DNA from: an uncultured Psychrobacter sp.
GTDB taxonomy: Bacteria; Pseudomonadota; Gammaproteobacteria; Pseudomonadales; Moraxellaceae
DNA length: 64,000 nt
Assembly: GCF_947500265.1 (NCBI RefSeq)
Contig: NZ_CANMRN010000005.1
Coordinates: 1-64,000 of the forward strand
Direction of reading: 5' to 3'
Shown: piece after piece, positions 37,043 through 46,484 of the stretch
How the letters are laid out: every line of letters starts with the position of its first letter
Position numbering within the stretch: position 1 is the first letter of the stretch
The notes under the pieces: model-generated
What the model was told of the DNA's origin: nothing
The model's input: only the letters and a program-made list of their open reading frames with translations
Database searches by the model: none
Program-made: the position numbers and the translations under genes

Positions 37043-38335
37043 ATGAAAGACAATAATTATATAAACGATATGTCGCTATCAAAAGGTGCTGATTTAACTG
37101 GTGTTAGTAGGTCAGGCATTACCTATGACGATGATAAGTATAATGACAATAGCTATAAAGACAGTGCCCAGTCTAATAAAAATCCCAAAAACATCACTGT
37201 AGAGTACTATTCAGAAAACATACCTAAAAAAATAAAAGAACAATCCACCTATATGATAAAAAATAAAATATTACTGCCTGTACTTGCAGTGCTTAGCACA
37301 GCTTTATTTAGTACCACCAGTATGGCCAGTACATCGACTGAGTTTACCAGTCAAGACTGGCAAGTCGCCTGTGATAATACGCGTACGTGCCGGCTAGCAG
37401 GTTATCAAGCAGAGAATAACAGTGAGTTTCCGGTTTCTATATTGCTCGTACGCCGCGCAGGTGCGAATGCTGGCGTGGATGGTAAAGTAAAGCTTGGCGG
37501 GGCAAAGGACAGCTCGTCTAAAGCCCTAATGCAGCTCGGCAACCGTCATCGCATCTCGTTGTTTATTAATGACAAGGATTATGGCGAGACGAAGCCATAT
37601 TCAGCCGCTGCAGGTAACGCTGAGCTTACTCAAGCGCAGGTAACTGTATTGTTAGAGGCGTTGACTAAATCTAGCAAAATTACGTTGGCCTTACGCAATT
37701 CACGTTGGCAGCTCTCTGACAAAGGTGCCAGTGCTGCCATGCTAAAAGCCGATGAGTTCCAAGGTCGCGTTGGTACATCCAGTGCTTTTATCAAAAATGA
37801 CGATGCTGTTAAATCTAGTGGCGGTATATTACCTCCCAAAGCCGCGCCAGTACTGCGGTTTGTCGTACCAAGTGCCAAAGCGGACGATGGTAATGACAAA
37901 AAGTTTGTGATGAGGTCCTCTCAGTTGGCATCGTTAGTAAAAGGCACAATGAAAGATGCAGACAGCGTTTGTCCCAATCTCTCAGACAAATCACCTTGGC
38001 GTATCAGTCGTCTAAATGGCTCGCAGCTGTTGGCACAGCATGAGTGCTGGACAGGCGCTTATAACGCTGGAGCAGGGGTTTGGGTAATCAATGATAGTAA
38101 ACCTTATAAGCCAACGTTGGTGACGACCAATGCTACTGGCTACGATAAAGGCAAGCTTACCTCTGTACAAAAAGGTCGCGGCATCGGTGATTGCATGAGC
38201 AAAACCGATTGGCTATGGACGGGCCGTGCATTTGAAAAAAGCCATGAAAGCACCACAGGACTTTGCCGTTTAATCGAGGCGGGCGGGGCATGGCAGCTAC
38301 CTACTTATGTAACAGAAGTCAAAGTAGTACGATAG
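37043..38335 (+). CDS. DUF1176 domain protein, exported
   Basis: A DUF1176 protein with the core FTSQDWQVACDNTRTCRLAGYQ followed by an SILLVRRAG strand and a Cys-containing C-terminal half. The function is unknown; other members are periplasmic. A clear signal peptide (MIKNKILLPVLAVLSTALFSTTSMAS) starts at 37253. The only good ribosome binding site (AAGG, 8 nt spacing) lies before ATG 37043, which adds 70 polar residues ahead of the signal. Either the gene starts at 37253 without a strong site or it has an unusual N-region. The C-terminal domain is sure; the start is not. Confidence 0.8.
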   Translation: MKDNNYINDMSLSKGADLTGVSRSGITYDDDKYNDNSYKDSAQSNKNPKNITVEYYSENIPKKIKEQSTYMIKNKILLPVLAVLSTALFSTTSMASTSTEFTSQDWQVACDNTRTCRLAGYQAENNSEFPVSILLVRRAGANAGVDGKVKLGGAKDSSSKALMQLGNRHRISLFINDKDYGETKPYSAAAGNAELTQAQVTVLLEALTKSSKITLALRNSRWQLSDKGASAAMLKADEFQGRVGTSSAFIKNDDAVKSSGGILPPKAAPVLRFVVPSAKADDGNDKKFVMRSSQLASLVKGTMKDADSVCPNLSDKSPWRISRLNGSQLLAQHECWTGAYNAGAGVWVINDSKPYKPTLVTTNATGYDKGKLTSVQKGRGIGDCMSKTDWLWTGRAFEKSHESTTGLCRLIEAGGAWQLPTYVTEVKVVR

Positions 38336-38474
38336 ATAGTGAGTAGCTCATTTGCTTTAGCTATTAAATTTTGCTTTAGTCATTAAATAAGACATCTAAA
38401 CTTGTTTATTATCAACACTGTTAATGCTTATTTACTCAGTAATTGAAGAAATAGGTACATATATTTTTTTATTG

Positions 38475-38483
38475 TGCTATACT
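38475..38483 (+). promoter_or_regulatory. Extended -10 promoter for the helicase gene
   Basis: TGCTATACT is close to the extended -10 consensus TGNTATAAT. Transcription would start near 38490, about 445 nt before the helicase ATG. Confidence 0.5.
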
Positions 38484-38489
38484 GCGTCG

Positions 38490-38935
38490 CCACGTTAGCT
38501 TAGGCTTTCGTGAATTATGAGATTGATAACATCGCCTGCGATTTTGGGTCTAGGATGACCATAAGTAATTGTTGCCGATGATTTTGTGTACTTAAATAAC
38601 CTTTAAAAATATCCGTTATTTTTGACTCATATCTTATCTACTGGCCTATAACTAGGGTCTAGATTGGTTGCTGTTTGCCTTTATCTGCTTTGGACAAAGC
38701 ATTGATAATGAGCGTATATCAAGCAAGGATAAGACACTCGGCACTACCACCAAAATACGTCAGACAGCACGAACGCATTTATTATAAAGACGCTAAGCTC
38801 TATTGGCTTGGTTTCTAATTATCGACAATTTTATATTGCTCGGTAATGCTAATAAGAGCAGCGTGGTGAACGGTTATCAGTGGTATGCATCAAGTTTGCT
38901 GAATTTACAGCAACTTATACTTACCAAGGATTCTT
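38490..38935 (+). promoter_or_regulatory. Long 5' leader of the DEAD-box helicase gene
   Basis: No ORF fits in these 446 bases. They contain a hairpin AAATAAC/GTTATTT near 38594-38620 and several smaller pairings. Long untranslated leaders are common on cold-shock helicase and csp mRNAs, where they control stability or translation with temperature. The function here is inferred from length and position only. Confidence 0.45.
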
Positions 38936-40606
38936 ATGACTGACATCTTATCTGCAATCGCCGCTGAAAACGGCATCATCGAAAGCACTGACACTCCAAA
39001 TACTGATAACAATACTCAAGCGGCTGCTACTGACGCCACTGAAGAAAATAAAATCACCTTTACTGATCTTGGCATTGCTAAGCCAATTCTTACTGCGCTT
39101 GATCGCAGTGGCTATACCAATCCAACCCCTATTCAAGAACAAGCCATTCCTTTTGCTCTAGCCGGTCGTGACCTTTTATTGTCAGCGCAAACGGGTAGTG
39201 GTAAAACAGCGGCTTTCGTTATCCCTGTACTTGACCGTTTGAGCCGTGCCACTAGCTTTGACAAACTAACCAAAGCACTTATCCTAACGCCAACGCGTGA
39301 ACTTGCTCAGCAAGTACATGACAGCGTTCGCACTTATTCTAAAGACATGCGCGGTCTATTTTGTGTGCCACTAGTTGGCGGCGCACCATACAACGGTCAG
39401 ATCACTGCTTTGAAAAAGGGCGTTCAAGTAATCGTTGCAACTCCTGGTCGTCTACTTGACCATATCAATGCAGGTCGCGTTGATTTGTCAAACCTAGAAG
39501 TATTGGTACTTGACGAAGCTGACCGTATGCTAGACATGGGTTTTGCTGATGATATTAGTGACATCCTTCGTGCAGCGCCAATCGATCGTCAAACGATCAT
39601 GTGTTCAGCAACTTGGGATGGCCCAGTCGGTAAAATCGCTGCCAGCTTCACTAAGAACCCTGAGCGCGTATCAATCAAAGTAGAATCTGCACACATCGAA
39701 GAAAAAGTGTACTACTGTGATGATTTTGATCACAAAAACCGTCTACTTGACAAAATCGTTTGCCAACAAGATATGGAGCAGATCATTATCTTTGCTGCTA
39801 CCAAACGTAGCACTGAAAAACTGGCTAAGCAGTTACAAGAAGCAGGCCATAAAGCAAGTTTCCTACATGGTGACTTGCCACAGAGCAAGCGTAACCGTAT
39901 CGTTCAAGACTTGCGTAATGGTAAAGTAAAAATCCTAGTAGCGACTGACGTTGCTGCACGTGGTCTAGATATCCCAGCTATCTCGCACGTTATCAACTAT
40001 GACTTGCCGCGTCAGACTGAAGATTACGTCCATCGTATCGGTCGTTGTGGTCGTGCTGGTCGTACTGGTGTTGCTATCAGCCTATGTAGCATGGATGATC
40101 GTCCACAGCTTAACGCTATCAACCGTTATTTAGATCGCAAAATGGAAGTATGTGTTATCGAAGGTATGGAGCCTAAGAAAACTTACGTACCTAGCGAAAA
40201 CAAAGGTAATGGTCGTGGCCGTGGTCGTGGTCGTTCTAACGGCGGTGGCGGTCAAGGCCGTGGTCGTTCAGGCGGTGGCTATGCTGGTAAATCTAGCGGT
40301 GGTGGTCAAGGCCGCGGACGTTCAAGCGACAGCGCTCCAACTGGTCAACGCGCTAGCAACGACAGCGGTTATCAAGGTAAGCCACGTGACACGTCAGGCA
40401 AACCAAATGAGCGTTCAGGTGGCAAGCCGTATCAAGGCAAGCGCACTGGTGGCCCAAGCCGCGGTGATAGCAATGGCGTTCCACGTGGTGAGCGTGCTGC
40501 AACTGGTCGCGGTCGTCCAAGCGGCAGCCAAGGTCGTCCAGCTGGTCGTTCTGACAGCCGTGGCCAAGGTCGTCCAAACGGCGGCAACCGTGGTAACAAC
40601 TCGTAA
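38936..40606 (+). CDS. DEAD-box RNA helicase with Arg/Gly-rich tail
   Basis: An ATP-dependent RNA helicase of 556 residues. It has the Q motif (GYTNPTPIQEQAI), motif I AQTGSGKT (about residue 84), PTRELAQQ, TPGR, DEAD (about 191), SAT, and the C-terminal lobe ARGLDIP and HRIGRCGRAGRTG. From about residue 424 the tail is built of Gly/Arg/Ser repeats (GRGRGRS), typical of RNA-binding RGG tails. It belongs to the RhlE/DeaD-like group used in ribosome assembly and cold adaptation; which member cannot be decided. AAGGA lies just upstream of the start. Confidence 0.93.
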   Translation: MTDILSAIAAENGIIESTDTPNTDNNTQAAATDATEENKITFTDLGIAKPILTALDRSGYTNPTPIQEQAIPFALAGRDLLLSAQTGSGKTAAFVIPVLDRLSRATSFDKLTKALILTPTRELAQQVHDSVRTYSKDMRGLFCVPLVGGAPYNGQITALKKGVQVIVATPGRLLDHINAGRVDLSNLEVLVLDEADRMLDMGFADDISDILRAAPIDRQTIMCSATWDGPVGKIAASFTKNPERVSIKVESAHIEEKVYYCDDFDHKNRLLDKIVCQQDMEQIIIFAATKRSTEKLAKQLQEAGHKASFLHGDLPQSKRNRIVQDLRNGKVKILVATDVAARGLDIPAISHVINYDLPRQTEDYVHRIGRCGRAGRTGVAISLCSMDDRPQLNAINRYLDRKMEVCVIEGMEPKKTYVPSENKGNGRGRGRGRSNGGGGQGRGRSGGGYAGKSSGGGQGRGRSSDSAPTGQRASNDSGYQGKPRDTSGKPNERSGGKPYQGKRTGGPSRGDSNGVPRGERAATGRGRPSGSQGRPAGRSDSRGQGRPNGGNRGNNS

Positions 40607-40666
40607 TACAGCTATATTTGACGATTAAAATCATTGATTCATTAATCGTCTAAAGATAGCATTGAA

Positions 40667-40697
40667 GAAGCCAGATACTTGTTATCTGGCTTTTTTG
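40667..40697 (+). terminator. Terminator of the helicase gene
   Basis: AGCCAGATA (40669-40677) pairs with TATCTGGCT (40683-40691), followed by T5. A second hairpin GACGATTA/TAATCGTC lies just before it (about 40620-40650). Confidence 0.9.
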
Positions 40698-40883
40698 CGT
40701 TTACCTGTTTTATATTGCTCAATAACGGGCGTATGACGTTACGTGTCTAGCCGTTATCTTGCTATTCATCCTGTCAAATACTACTCGGCAAATCCTAGCT
40801 AATAGTCGATGGCTGCTTGCAGGAGTTTTTTGCCTTGTCTATACTGATTTACTTTTGCCCGTTGTAACACTTGGAGCACCTTG

Positions 40884-42128
40884 ATGTCTGCCACCTCAAA
40901 TTTAGCAATTGATAATTTGCCATTAGCTTTTGGCATCATCATGGCCATTATTGGTCTGGTTTTTTATACCCAAGGCTTACCGGGTAAGTTTTGGCGACGG
41001 TTTTATGCGGTACTACCAGGTATTGTGTTGTGCTGCTTTATACCAGCCACTCTGAATAGCTTAGGCGTGTTTGCCGATGGTATTGGTTCGCAGATATATG
41101 GCTTTACTGCAACTTACTTACTGCCAGCAAGTTTGCTATTGATGACCTTATCCATGGATGTGCCTAAGATACTGGGCTTAGGCTGGAAAGCAATCGCTAT
41201 GTTTTTTGCTGCCAGTATCGCTATCGTCATCAGTGGCCCGATTAGTTTGGGAGTCGCTAAATGGGTATCGCCTGCGATGTTTACCGATGATACGTTATGG
41301 CGTGGGTTCTCGGCCGTAGCGGGCAGCTGGATAGGCGGCGCGGCCAACCAAGCAGCGATGAAAGAGCTGTTTGGGGTCAGTGATGATTTGTTTGGTATGA
41401 TGATTTTGGTCGATACCACCAATGCATCACTGTGGCTGCTAGCTATCTTAGTGATGGCTAAACACAGCGATAAGATAGACCGTTTTTTGCGCGCTGATAC
41501 CAGTAGTATTGATAAAGTAGTCAAAGCAGTTGAAAGCTATGAGCGTGATCATGCCCGCCCAGCAACCATCAATGATTTGATGGTGATGTTTGGTTTATGT
41601 TTTGCGATGGTCGGAGTGGCGCATTTCGTCGGAGGACAGATTGCAGGGTTTTTTGCCCCATACAAATGGGCAGTACAGTATAGCTTTGCCAGCTCGTTCT
41701 TTTGGATGGTGGTGATTATCACTTTAATAGGCGTCATCTTTTCATTTACTAAGATTCGCAGGCTTGATCATGTTGGTGCGTCAAAAATCGGTACGGTATT
41801 TATCTTCGTATTAATCGCCGCGATCGGTATGCAGATTAATTTGGCTGGTATTGTCTCGCAATGGCGGTTACTACTAATTGGCTTCTTATGGATGAGCATC
41901 CATGTCGTGATTATTTTTGCTGTCGCCAGACTCATTCGTGCGCCATTTTTCTTTTTGGCGGTTGGCTCCAATGCTAATACTGGCGGTGCATCTTCCGCCC
42001 CGATTGTCGCAACAGCGTTTCACCCATCACTGGCTCCTGTCGGGGTATTTTTGGGTATTTTAGGTTATGCGGTAGGGACGTTTGGCGGTTATATCAGCAC
42101 CCAATTGATGCGTTTGGTGGTGTCTTAA
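40884..42128 (+). CDS. DUF819 family membrane protein
   Basis: A protein of 414 residues with about ten to twelve hydrophobic segments. It matches the DUF819 (YjcL-like) family: SLLLMTLSMDVPKILGLG, the gate-like GSWIGGAANQAAMKELFGVSDDLFG and SNANTGGASSAPIVATAFHPSLAPVGVFLGILGYAVGT. The family looks like a transporter but its substrate is not known. The start ATG at 40884 has GGAG 7 nt upstream; a TTG 3 nt earlier is less likely. It has its own terminator. Confidence 0.88.
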   Translation: MSATSNLAIDNLPLAFGIIMAIIGLVFYTQGLPGKFWRRFYAVLPGIVLCCFIPATLNSLGVFADGIGSQIYGFTATYLLPASLLLMTLSMDVPKILGLGWKAIAMFFAASIAIVISGPISLGVAKWVSPAMFTDDTLWRGFSAVAGSWIGGAANQAAMKELFGVSDDLFGMMILVDTTNASLWLLAILVMAKHSDKIDRFLRADTSSIDKVVKAVESYERDHARPATINDLMVMFGLCFAMVGVAHFVGGQIAGFFAPYKWAVQYSFASSFFWMVVIITLIGVIFSFTKIRRLDHVGASKIGTVFIFVLIAAIGMQINLAGIVSQWRLLLIGFLWMSIHVVIIFAVARLIRAPFFFLAVGSNANTGGASSAPIVATAFHPSLAPVGVFLGILGYAVGTFGGYISTQLMRLVVS

Positions 42129-42169
42129 TCTCTAATTTATCATTTTACTAATAGCGTTTCTTGCTAAAC

Positions 42170-42197
42170 AAAACCCGCGTTGATGCGGGTTTTTTAT
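42170..42197 (+). terminator. Terminator of the DUF819 gene
   Basis: AACCCGC pairs with GCGGGTT around GTTGAT, with a T-tract after and an A-tract before. Confidence 0.88.
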
Positions 42198-42375
42198 TAT
42201 TAATGATTGGGTGACTTGAGTTATCGTTTTGTCTATCTATGCTATTGATACGTAAGCCTAGCCATGGCCACGTATGAGTACGTGTTAACCTTTCTGTTAA
42301 TTAAATAAAGACAACTGATTAAATAAAACTAGGCCCGTTAGGAATAAACAACGATTAGATAGGAACAATAACGCT

Positions 42376-44943
42376 ATGGCGAACTCAAAAAAACTAGAAG
42401 AAAAAACAAGTAAAACAAACACAGTGAGAAATGCCATTTATAACCCTGACCAAGAAAATATTCAGGTCAGAGGCGCACGCGTACACAATTTGAAGAACGT
42501 TGATGTTGATTTGCCTCGCAATGCACTAGTGGTCTTTACTGGTATCTCCGGCTCAGGCAAGTCATCATTAGCATTTGGTACGTTGTTTGCCGAGTCACAA
42601 CGCCGCTATCTTGACTCTGTATCGCCTTATGCTAGACGACTGATCGATCAGGTTGATGAGCCAGATGTTGATTCTATAGAAGGGTTACCACCAGCAGTCG
42701 CCTTGCAGCAGAAGCGAGGTACGCCATCAGTGCGCTCGTCCGTGGGTAGCGTGACGACGATATCCAATGGCCTGCGTATGCTGTACTCACGCGCAGGGGA
42801 GTATCCTGCCGATCAAGAGATTCTATACGCCGATGCATTCTCTCCCAATACGCCAGATGGTGCTTGCCCGACTTGTTCAGGTATCGGCCGCGTATTTGAG
42901 GTCACTGAAGAGCTGCTGGTCCCAGACAATACCAAGACCATACGCGAGCGTGCGATTGCAGCATGGCCACCAGCGTGGCAAGGTCAAAACCTCAGTCGTA
43001 TATTGACCACATTGGGCTATGATATTGATAAACCATGGCACACACTGCCGAAAAAAACACGCGACTGGATTTTGTTTACGGATGATACGCCGACAGTGCC
43101 TGTCTATCCTGAATACAACATTGAGCAAACGCGTGACGCGATTGAAAAGGGTGAAAAGCCAAATTATATGGGTACTTTCACCAGTGCCAAAAACTTCATT
43201 TTGCACTCTTTTGCCACCACTCAAAGCCCGCGTACTAAAAAACGTGTCTCGCAATTTATGCAGATATCTGAGTGTCCAGAATGTCATGGTAAAAAACTAA
43301 AGAAAGAATCGCTATCGGTTAAGTTTGCAGGACTCGATATCGGAGAGCTATCACAACTAACGCTAACTGAAATGGCACAAAAACTGGAAAAAACCGCTCG
43401 TACCAAGGTAGCCGATAACACACCAAACCGCGAAAAAGCCATCGTCGCCCAGCGTATCGCCAGTGATATCCTCTCTCGTGCTGAGGCGCTGACAAGGTTA
43501 GGGTTAGGCTATCTATCGCTTGAGCGTACCACACCGACACTCTCTCCTGGCGAGCTACAGCGATTACGATTAGCCACTCAAATTCGCTCGCAGTTGTTTG
43601 GCGTGGTCTATGTTCTTGATGAGCCATCGGCAGGTCTGCATCCTGCTGATACTCAAGCATTGCTAGGTGCACTGGATGAGCTAATCACGGCTGGTAACTC
43701 GGTGTTTGTCGTTGAGCATGACGTTAGTGTTATTAGACATGCTGATTGGGTAGTCGATGTCGGGCCAAAGGCGGGTACGCATGGTGGCGAGATTGTCTAT
43801 AGTGGGCCTATAGAAGGCCTTCGTGAGATTGAACAGTCGCATACTGGTCAATATCTATTTGCCAATGCTACGTCTAACGCACAGTCAAAATCTAGCACAA
43901 GGCGGCCAGCAGCCTGGCTCAAGCTTGCCAACATTGAGCGAAATAACATAACAGGATTAGACGTTGAGTTTCCGCTTGGGGTCATGACCAGCGTCACAGG
44001 GGTCTCGGGCTCAGGCAAATCAAGCCTTGTCAGTCAAGCGTTGGTAGAGCTTATCAATGAAGCATTGGGACAAAAGACAGTTACAGAAGCGCCTATTGGT
44101 GAAGCGGATTTGTTAGAGCAGGAGCTTGCGTCAGTAACTGTCGGTGAAATCGTTGCTGGCATGGAGCACGTCCGCCGTCTTATTAATATCAATCAAAAAG
44201 CGATTGGTCGTACACCGCGCTCTAACTTGGCAACCTATACGGGTTTGTTTGACGATGTACGCAAGCTGTTTGCAGCCACCAAGCAAGCAAAATCTCATGG
44301 CTATGATGCTGGCAGGTTCTCCTTTAACACCACAAAAGGCCGCTGCCCAAATTGCGAAGGCTTAGGGTTTGTCAGTGTTGAGCTGTTATTTTTGCCAAGC
44401 GTCTATGCGCCTTGTCAGGTTTGTCATGGCCAACGCTATGACGAGGAAACGCTAGCAATCACTTATCGAGATAAAAACATCGCTGAAGTCTTGAACTTAA
44501 CGGTTGAAGCGGCACATGAGTTTTTTGTTGATGAAGCGCCTATTTTGCGTACATTAGAGGCATTGCTACAAGTTGGACTTGGTTACTTACGTCTGGGTCA
44601 GCCTGCCACTGAGTTATCAGGCGGCGAAGCACAGCGTATTAAGCTTGCCACCGAGCTGCAGCGTGTGCAACGAGGCGACACGCTATACATCTTAGATGAA
44701 CCAACCACAGGCCTACACCCTGCTGATGTATCCATGCTAATGACGCAGTTAAATGGTCTCGTCGATGCGGGCAATACCGTCATCATGGTTGAACACGATA
44801 TGCAAGTGGCGAGCAATAGCGACTGGATTATAGATATCGGGCCAGAGGCTGGAGATGCGGGCGGGGTAATCGTCGCTCAAGGTACGCCATATGACGTTGC
44901 CCAATCAAAAGAAAGCCGTACTGCAGCGTTTTTATTGGTGTAA
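42376..44943 (+). CDS. UvrA2-type ABC ATPase (UvrA paralogue)
   Basis: A protein of 855 residues with two UvrA-type ABC modules: Walker [10 protein letters not shown] (residues 56-64) and GVSGSGKSS (about 541), zinc modules [22 protein letters not shown] and CQVCHG, and Walker [12 protein letters not shown] and [11 protein letters not shown]. The sequence passes from YSRAGEYPA almost directly to the first zinc module, so the UvrB-binding domain of true UvrA is missing. This is the UvrA2 class, linked to drug or damage tolerance (DrrC-like) rather than standard excision repair. The first signature reads LSPGE instead of LSGGE. Confidence 0.9.
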   Translation: MANSKKLEEKTSKTNTVRNAIYNPDQENIQVRGARVHNLKNVDVDLPRNALVVFTGISGSGKSSLAFGTLFAESQRRYLDSVSPYARRLIDQVDEPDVDSIEGLPPAVALQQKRGTPSVRSSVGSVTTISNGLRMLYSRAGEYPADQEILYADAFSPNTPDGACPTCSGIGRVFEVTEELLVPDNTKTIRERAIAAWPPAWQGQNLSRILTTLGYDIDKPWHTLPKKTRDWILFTDDTPTVPVYPEYNIEQTRDAIEKGEKPNYMGTFTSAKNFILHSFATTQSPRTKKRVSQFMQISECPECHGKKLKKESLSVKFAGLDIGELSQLTLTEMAQKLEKTARTKVADNTPNREKAIVAQRIASDILSRAEALTRLGLGYLSLERTTPTLSPGELQRLRLATQIRSQLFGVVYVLDEPSAGLHPADTQALLGALDELITAGNSVFVVEHDVSVIRHADWVVDVGPKAGTHGGEIVYSGPIEGLREIEQSHTGQYLFANATSNAQSKSSTRRPAAWLKLANIERNNITGLDVEFPLGVMTSVTGVSGSGKSSLVSQALVELINEALGQKTVTEAPIGEADLLEQELASVTVGEIVAGMEHVRRLININQKAIGRTPRSNLATYTGLFDDVRKLFAATKQAKSHGYDAGRFSFNTTKGRCPNCEGLGFVSVELLFLPSVYAPCQVCHGQRYDEETLAITYRDKNIAEVLNLTVEAAHEFFVDEAPILRTLEALLQVGLGYLRLGQPATELSGGEAQRIKLATELQRVQRGDTLYILDEPTTGLHPADVSMLMTQLNGLVDAGNTVIMVEHDMQVASNSDWIIDIGPEAGDAGGVIVAQGTPYDVAQSKESRTAAFLLV

Positions 44944-44952
44944 TGGCGCTAT

Positions 44953-45023
44953 ATTTACATCAGTACATGTTACTGATGTAAAAACGAGTATTAGAAATGG
45001 AAGTTTTCTAATACTCATTTTTT
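44953..45023 (+). terminator. Two tandem hairpins ending uvrA2, facing the retron operon
   Basis: TTTACATCAGTA (44954-44965) pairs with TACTGATGTAAA (44971-44982). Then GAGTATTAGAAA (44986-44997) pairs with TTTCTAATACTC (45004-45015), followed by T6. The second is a clear terminator for uvrA2; the first, read on the minus strand, can end the convergent retron operon. Confidence 0.85.
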
Positions 45024-45041
45024 GTAAATATAAATAAATAT

Positions 45042-46481
45042 CTATGCAGGTGTCTCTTGCTGCACGTGTAAACGTTCAATTCTAGCTAGATAACTGTGTC
45101 CTAGCTCTGGCTCTGCCGAGGCTATCCAAGCGGCATATCCTGACAACGTATTTAAAGTCTCATCAGCGCGTAATGTGCCGCCTGACTCTAAGTTATGAAC
45201 GGCTGCTCGTAACATGCGCTTAATCTGACGAGATACCCTTGGCACGCCGCTACCATTGACCACCATGCCAGTAACGTTATGCTGATTGCCTTTACGAATC
45301 ACGCGCGTTTTATCATTATTCAACGCAAAACCTTCTTCACGTAATATCTTATGGACTGAACCGAGCAGTTGCCCGATCAGCTTGTTGTGCTGCGTATCGG
45401 CTTGTTTCTTTGCGATGCTGGTCGTGGCTTTAATCGTTGTTTTAGCCTTCGATTTGGGTTTGGTGTCTTCAATAGCGGGAACACTGAACGTCAAGTCATC
45501 GGCGTAACGGCTATAACGTAGGCCTAACTTTTCTGCCAACCCTGTCAAGCGGCGGTCCAGATTTAAGCAAATAATGTTCGTTAATGCAGGACTGGTAGGC
45601 GCACCTTGTGGCAAGGCTCTATCACCCAGTGCCACATAGTAGGTAACGCCATCTTGCTGCACCACTTGTCTAGGCGACTCTGTACAGAGTAATGCCAGTA
45701 ATGTCGCAATTTGCTCTGGGTAGCCAGCATGACGAAAGACCCCTTTGACACGGCGCCAGCTCACGCTAGGAAAGAAATCTTTGACATCAAGCTTAATAAG
45801 GAGCTCGCTGTTGCTATGTACGGCTGCATTGGTCACGATAGATTTGCCGCGTACAAAGCCATGGGCGGCACCATGCGTCGTTAAGTTATTCAAAATATTG
45901 TGCAAAATCCAGCGTTGTACAAACTTCAAACGTGGTATCGGCGACCATATTTGACGTGCTGTCCCATTGCGCTTGGCAATAGTAAAATGCGAATAAGACA
46001 GATTGGTGGCGACCTCTCTTTGATAGCACAATCCTTTTAACTGCGGGATGGTGAGATTAACCGCTTCTGCTAACTCATTATGTTTACGCAGCAGTGGCAG
46101 TTTGTTTTCAATCAGCCGATTGGCCGCGTCTTTGATATCCCATTTATCGGTACTGGTATCGTCCGTCCAATATACATGACGACCAAGATAAACCATGTGA
46201 TGCGCTTTGTATGCTTGCCAAGCAGCCTTTTTGAGGATTCTCTCTTCAGCTGCCTCTTTTTTTAAGGCTTTTTTATAGCGCTCCCGTTCTTTTGGGCTCA
46301 TGTTATCGACAGGTTGACGATCGACCATAAAGCCTTGACTGACCAGCTGCTGCTGAACATATTGGTAACGTCCGCCTGCCAGCTCAATATCTTGCCATAG
46401 TTGCTGCCACTGACGCTCAAAAGGAGTGGGTACTGGCTCAGGGCTGATGTAATCGTTATGGTTGGCTGTTTGTGTGGTCAT
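45042..46481 (-). CDS. Retron-type reverse transcriptase
   Basis: A reverse transcriptase of 479 residues and the last gene of a four-gene operon. Palm motifs are LDVKDFF (catalytic Asp 232), PQGAPTSPALTN (291-302) and YADD (326-329). Two retron-specific marks are present: NAAVH (218-222, the NAxxH motif) and VTG (403-405). The N-terminal 140 residues are helical and basic. A Lys/Thr/Ala-rich insert (about 338-364) sits after YADD. It begins 3 nt after the SWIM gene stop, indicating coupled translation. The likely template RNA is the msr-msd at 60177-60420, on the opposite strand. It has no maturase or endonuclease domain, so a group II intron is unlikely. Confidence 0.92.
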   Translation of the reverse strand: MTTQTANHNDYISPEPVPTPFERQWQQLWQDIELAGGRYQYVQQQLVSQGFMVDRQPVDNMSPKERERYKKALKKEAAEERILKKAAWQAYKAHHMVYLGRHVYWTDDTSTDKWDIKDAANRLIENKLPLLRKHNELAEAVNLTIPQLKGLCYQREVATNLSYSHFTIAKRNGTARQIWSPIPRLKFVQRWILHNILNNLTTHGAAHGFVRGKSIVTNAAVHSNSELLIKLDVKDFFPSVSWRRVKGVFRHAGYPEQIATLLALLCTESPRQVVQQDGVTYYVALGDRALPQGAPTSPALTNIICLNLDRRLTGLAEKLGLRYSRYADDLTFSVPAIEDTKPKSKAKTTIKATTSIAKKQADTQHNKLIGQLLGSVHKILREEGFALNNDKTRVIRKGNQHNVTGMVVNGSGVPRVSRQIKRMLRAAVHNLESGGTLRADETLNTLSGYAAWIASAEPELGHSYLARIERLHVQQETPA

Positions 46482-46484
46482 ACC

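Noticed and set aside
40152..40628. 158-residue Val/Ala-rich ORF inside the helicase tail
   Set aside because: It is a frame-shifted shadow of the Gly/Arg repeat codons.
45042..46481. Group II intron reverse transcriptase
   Set aside because: No maturase X or endonuclease domain is present and no intron RNA domain V/VI was seen nearby. The NAxxH and VTG motifs point to a retron.
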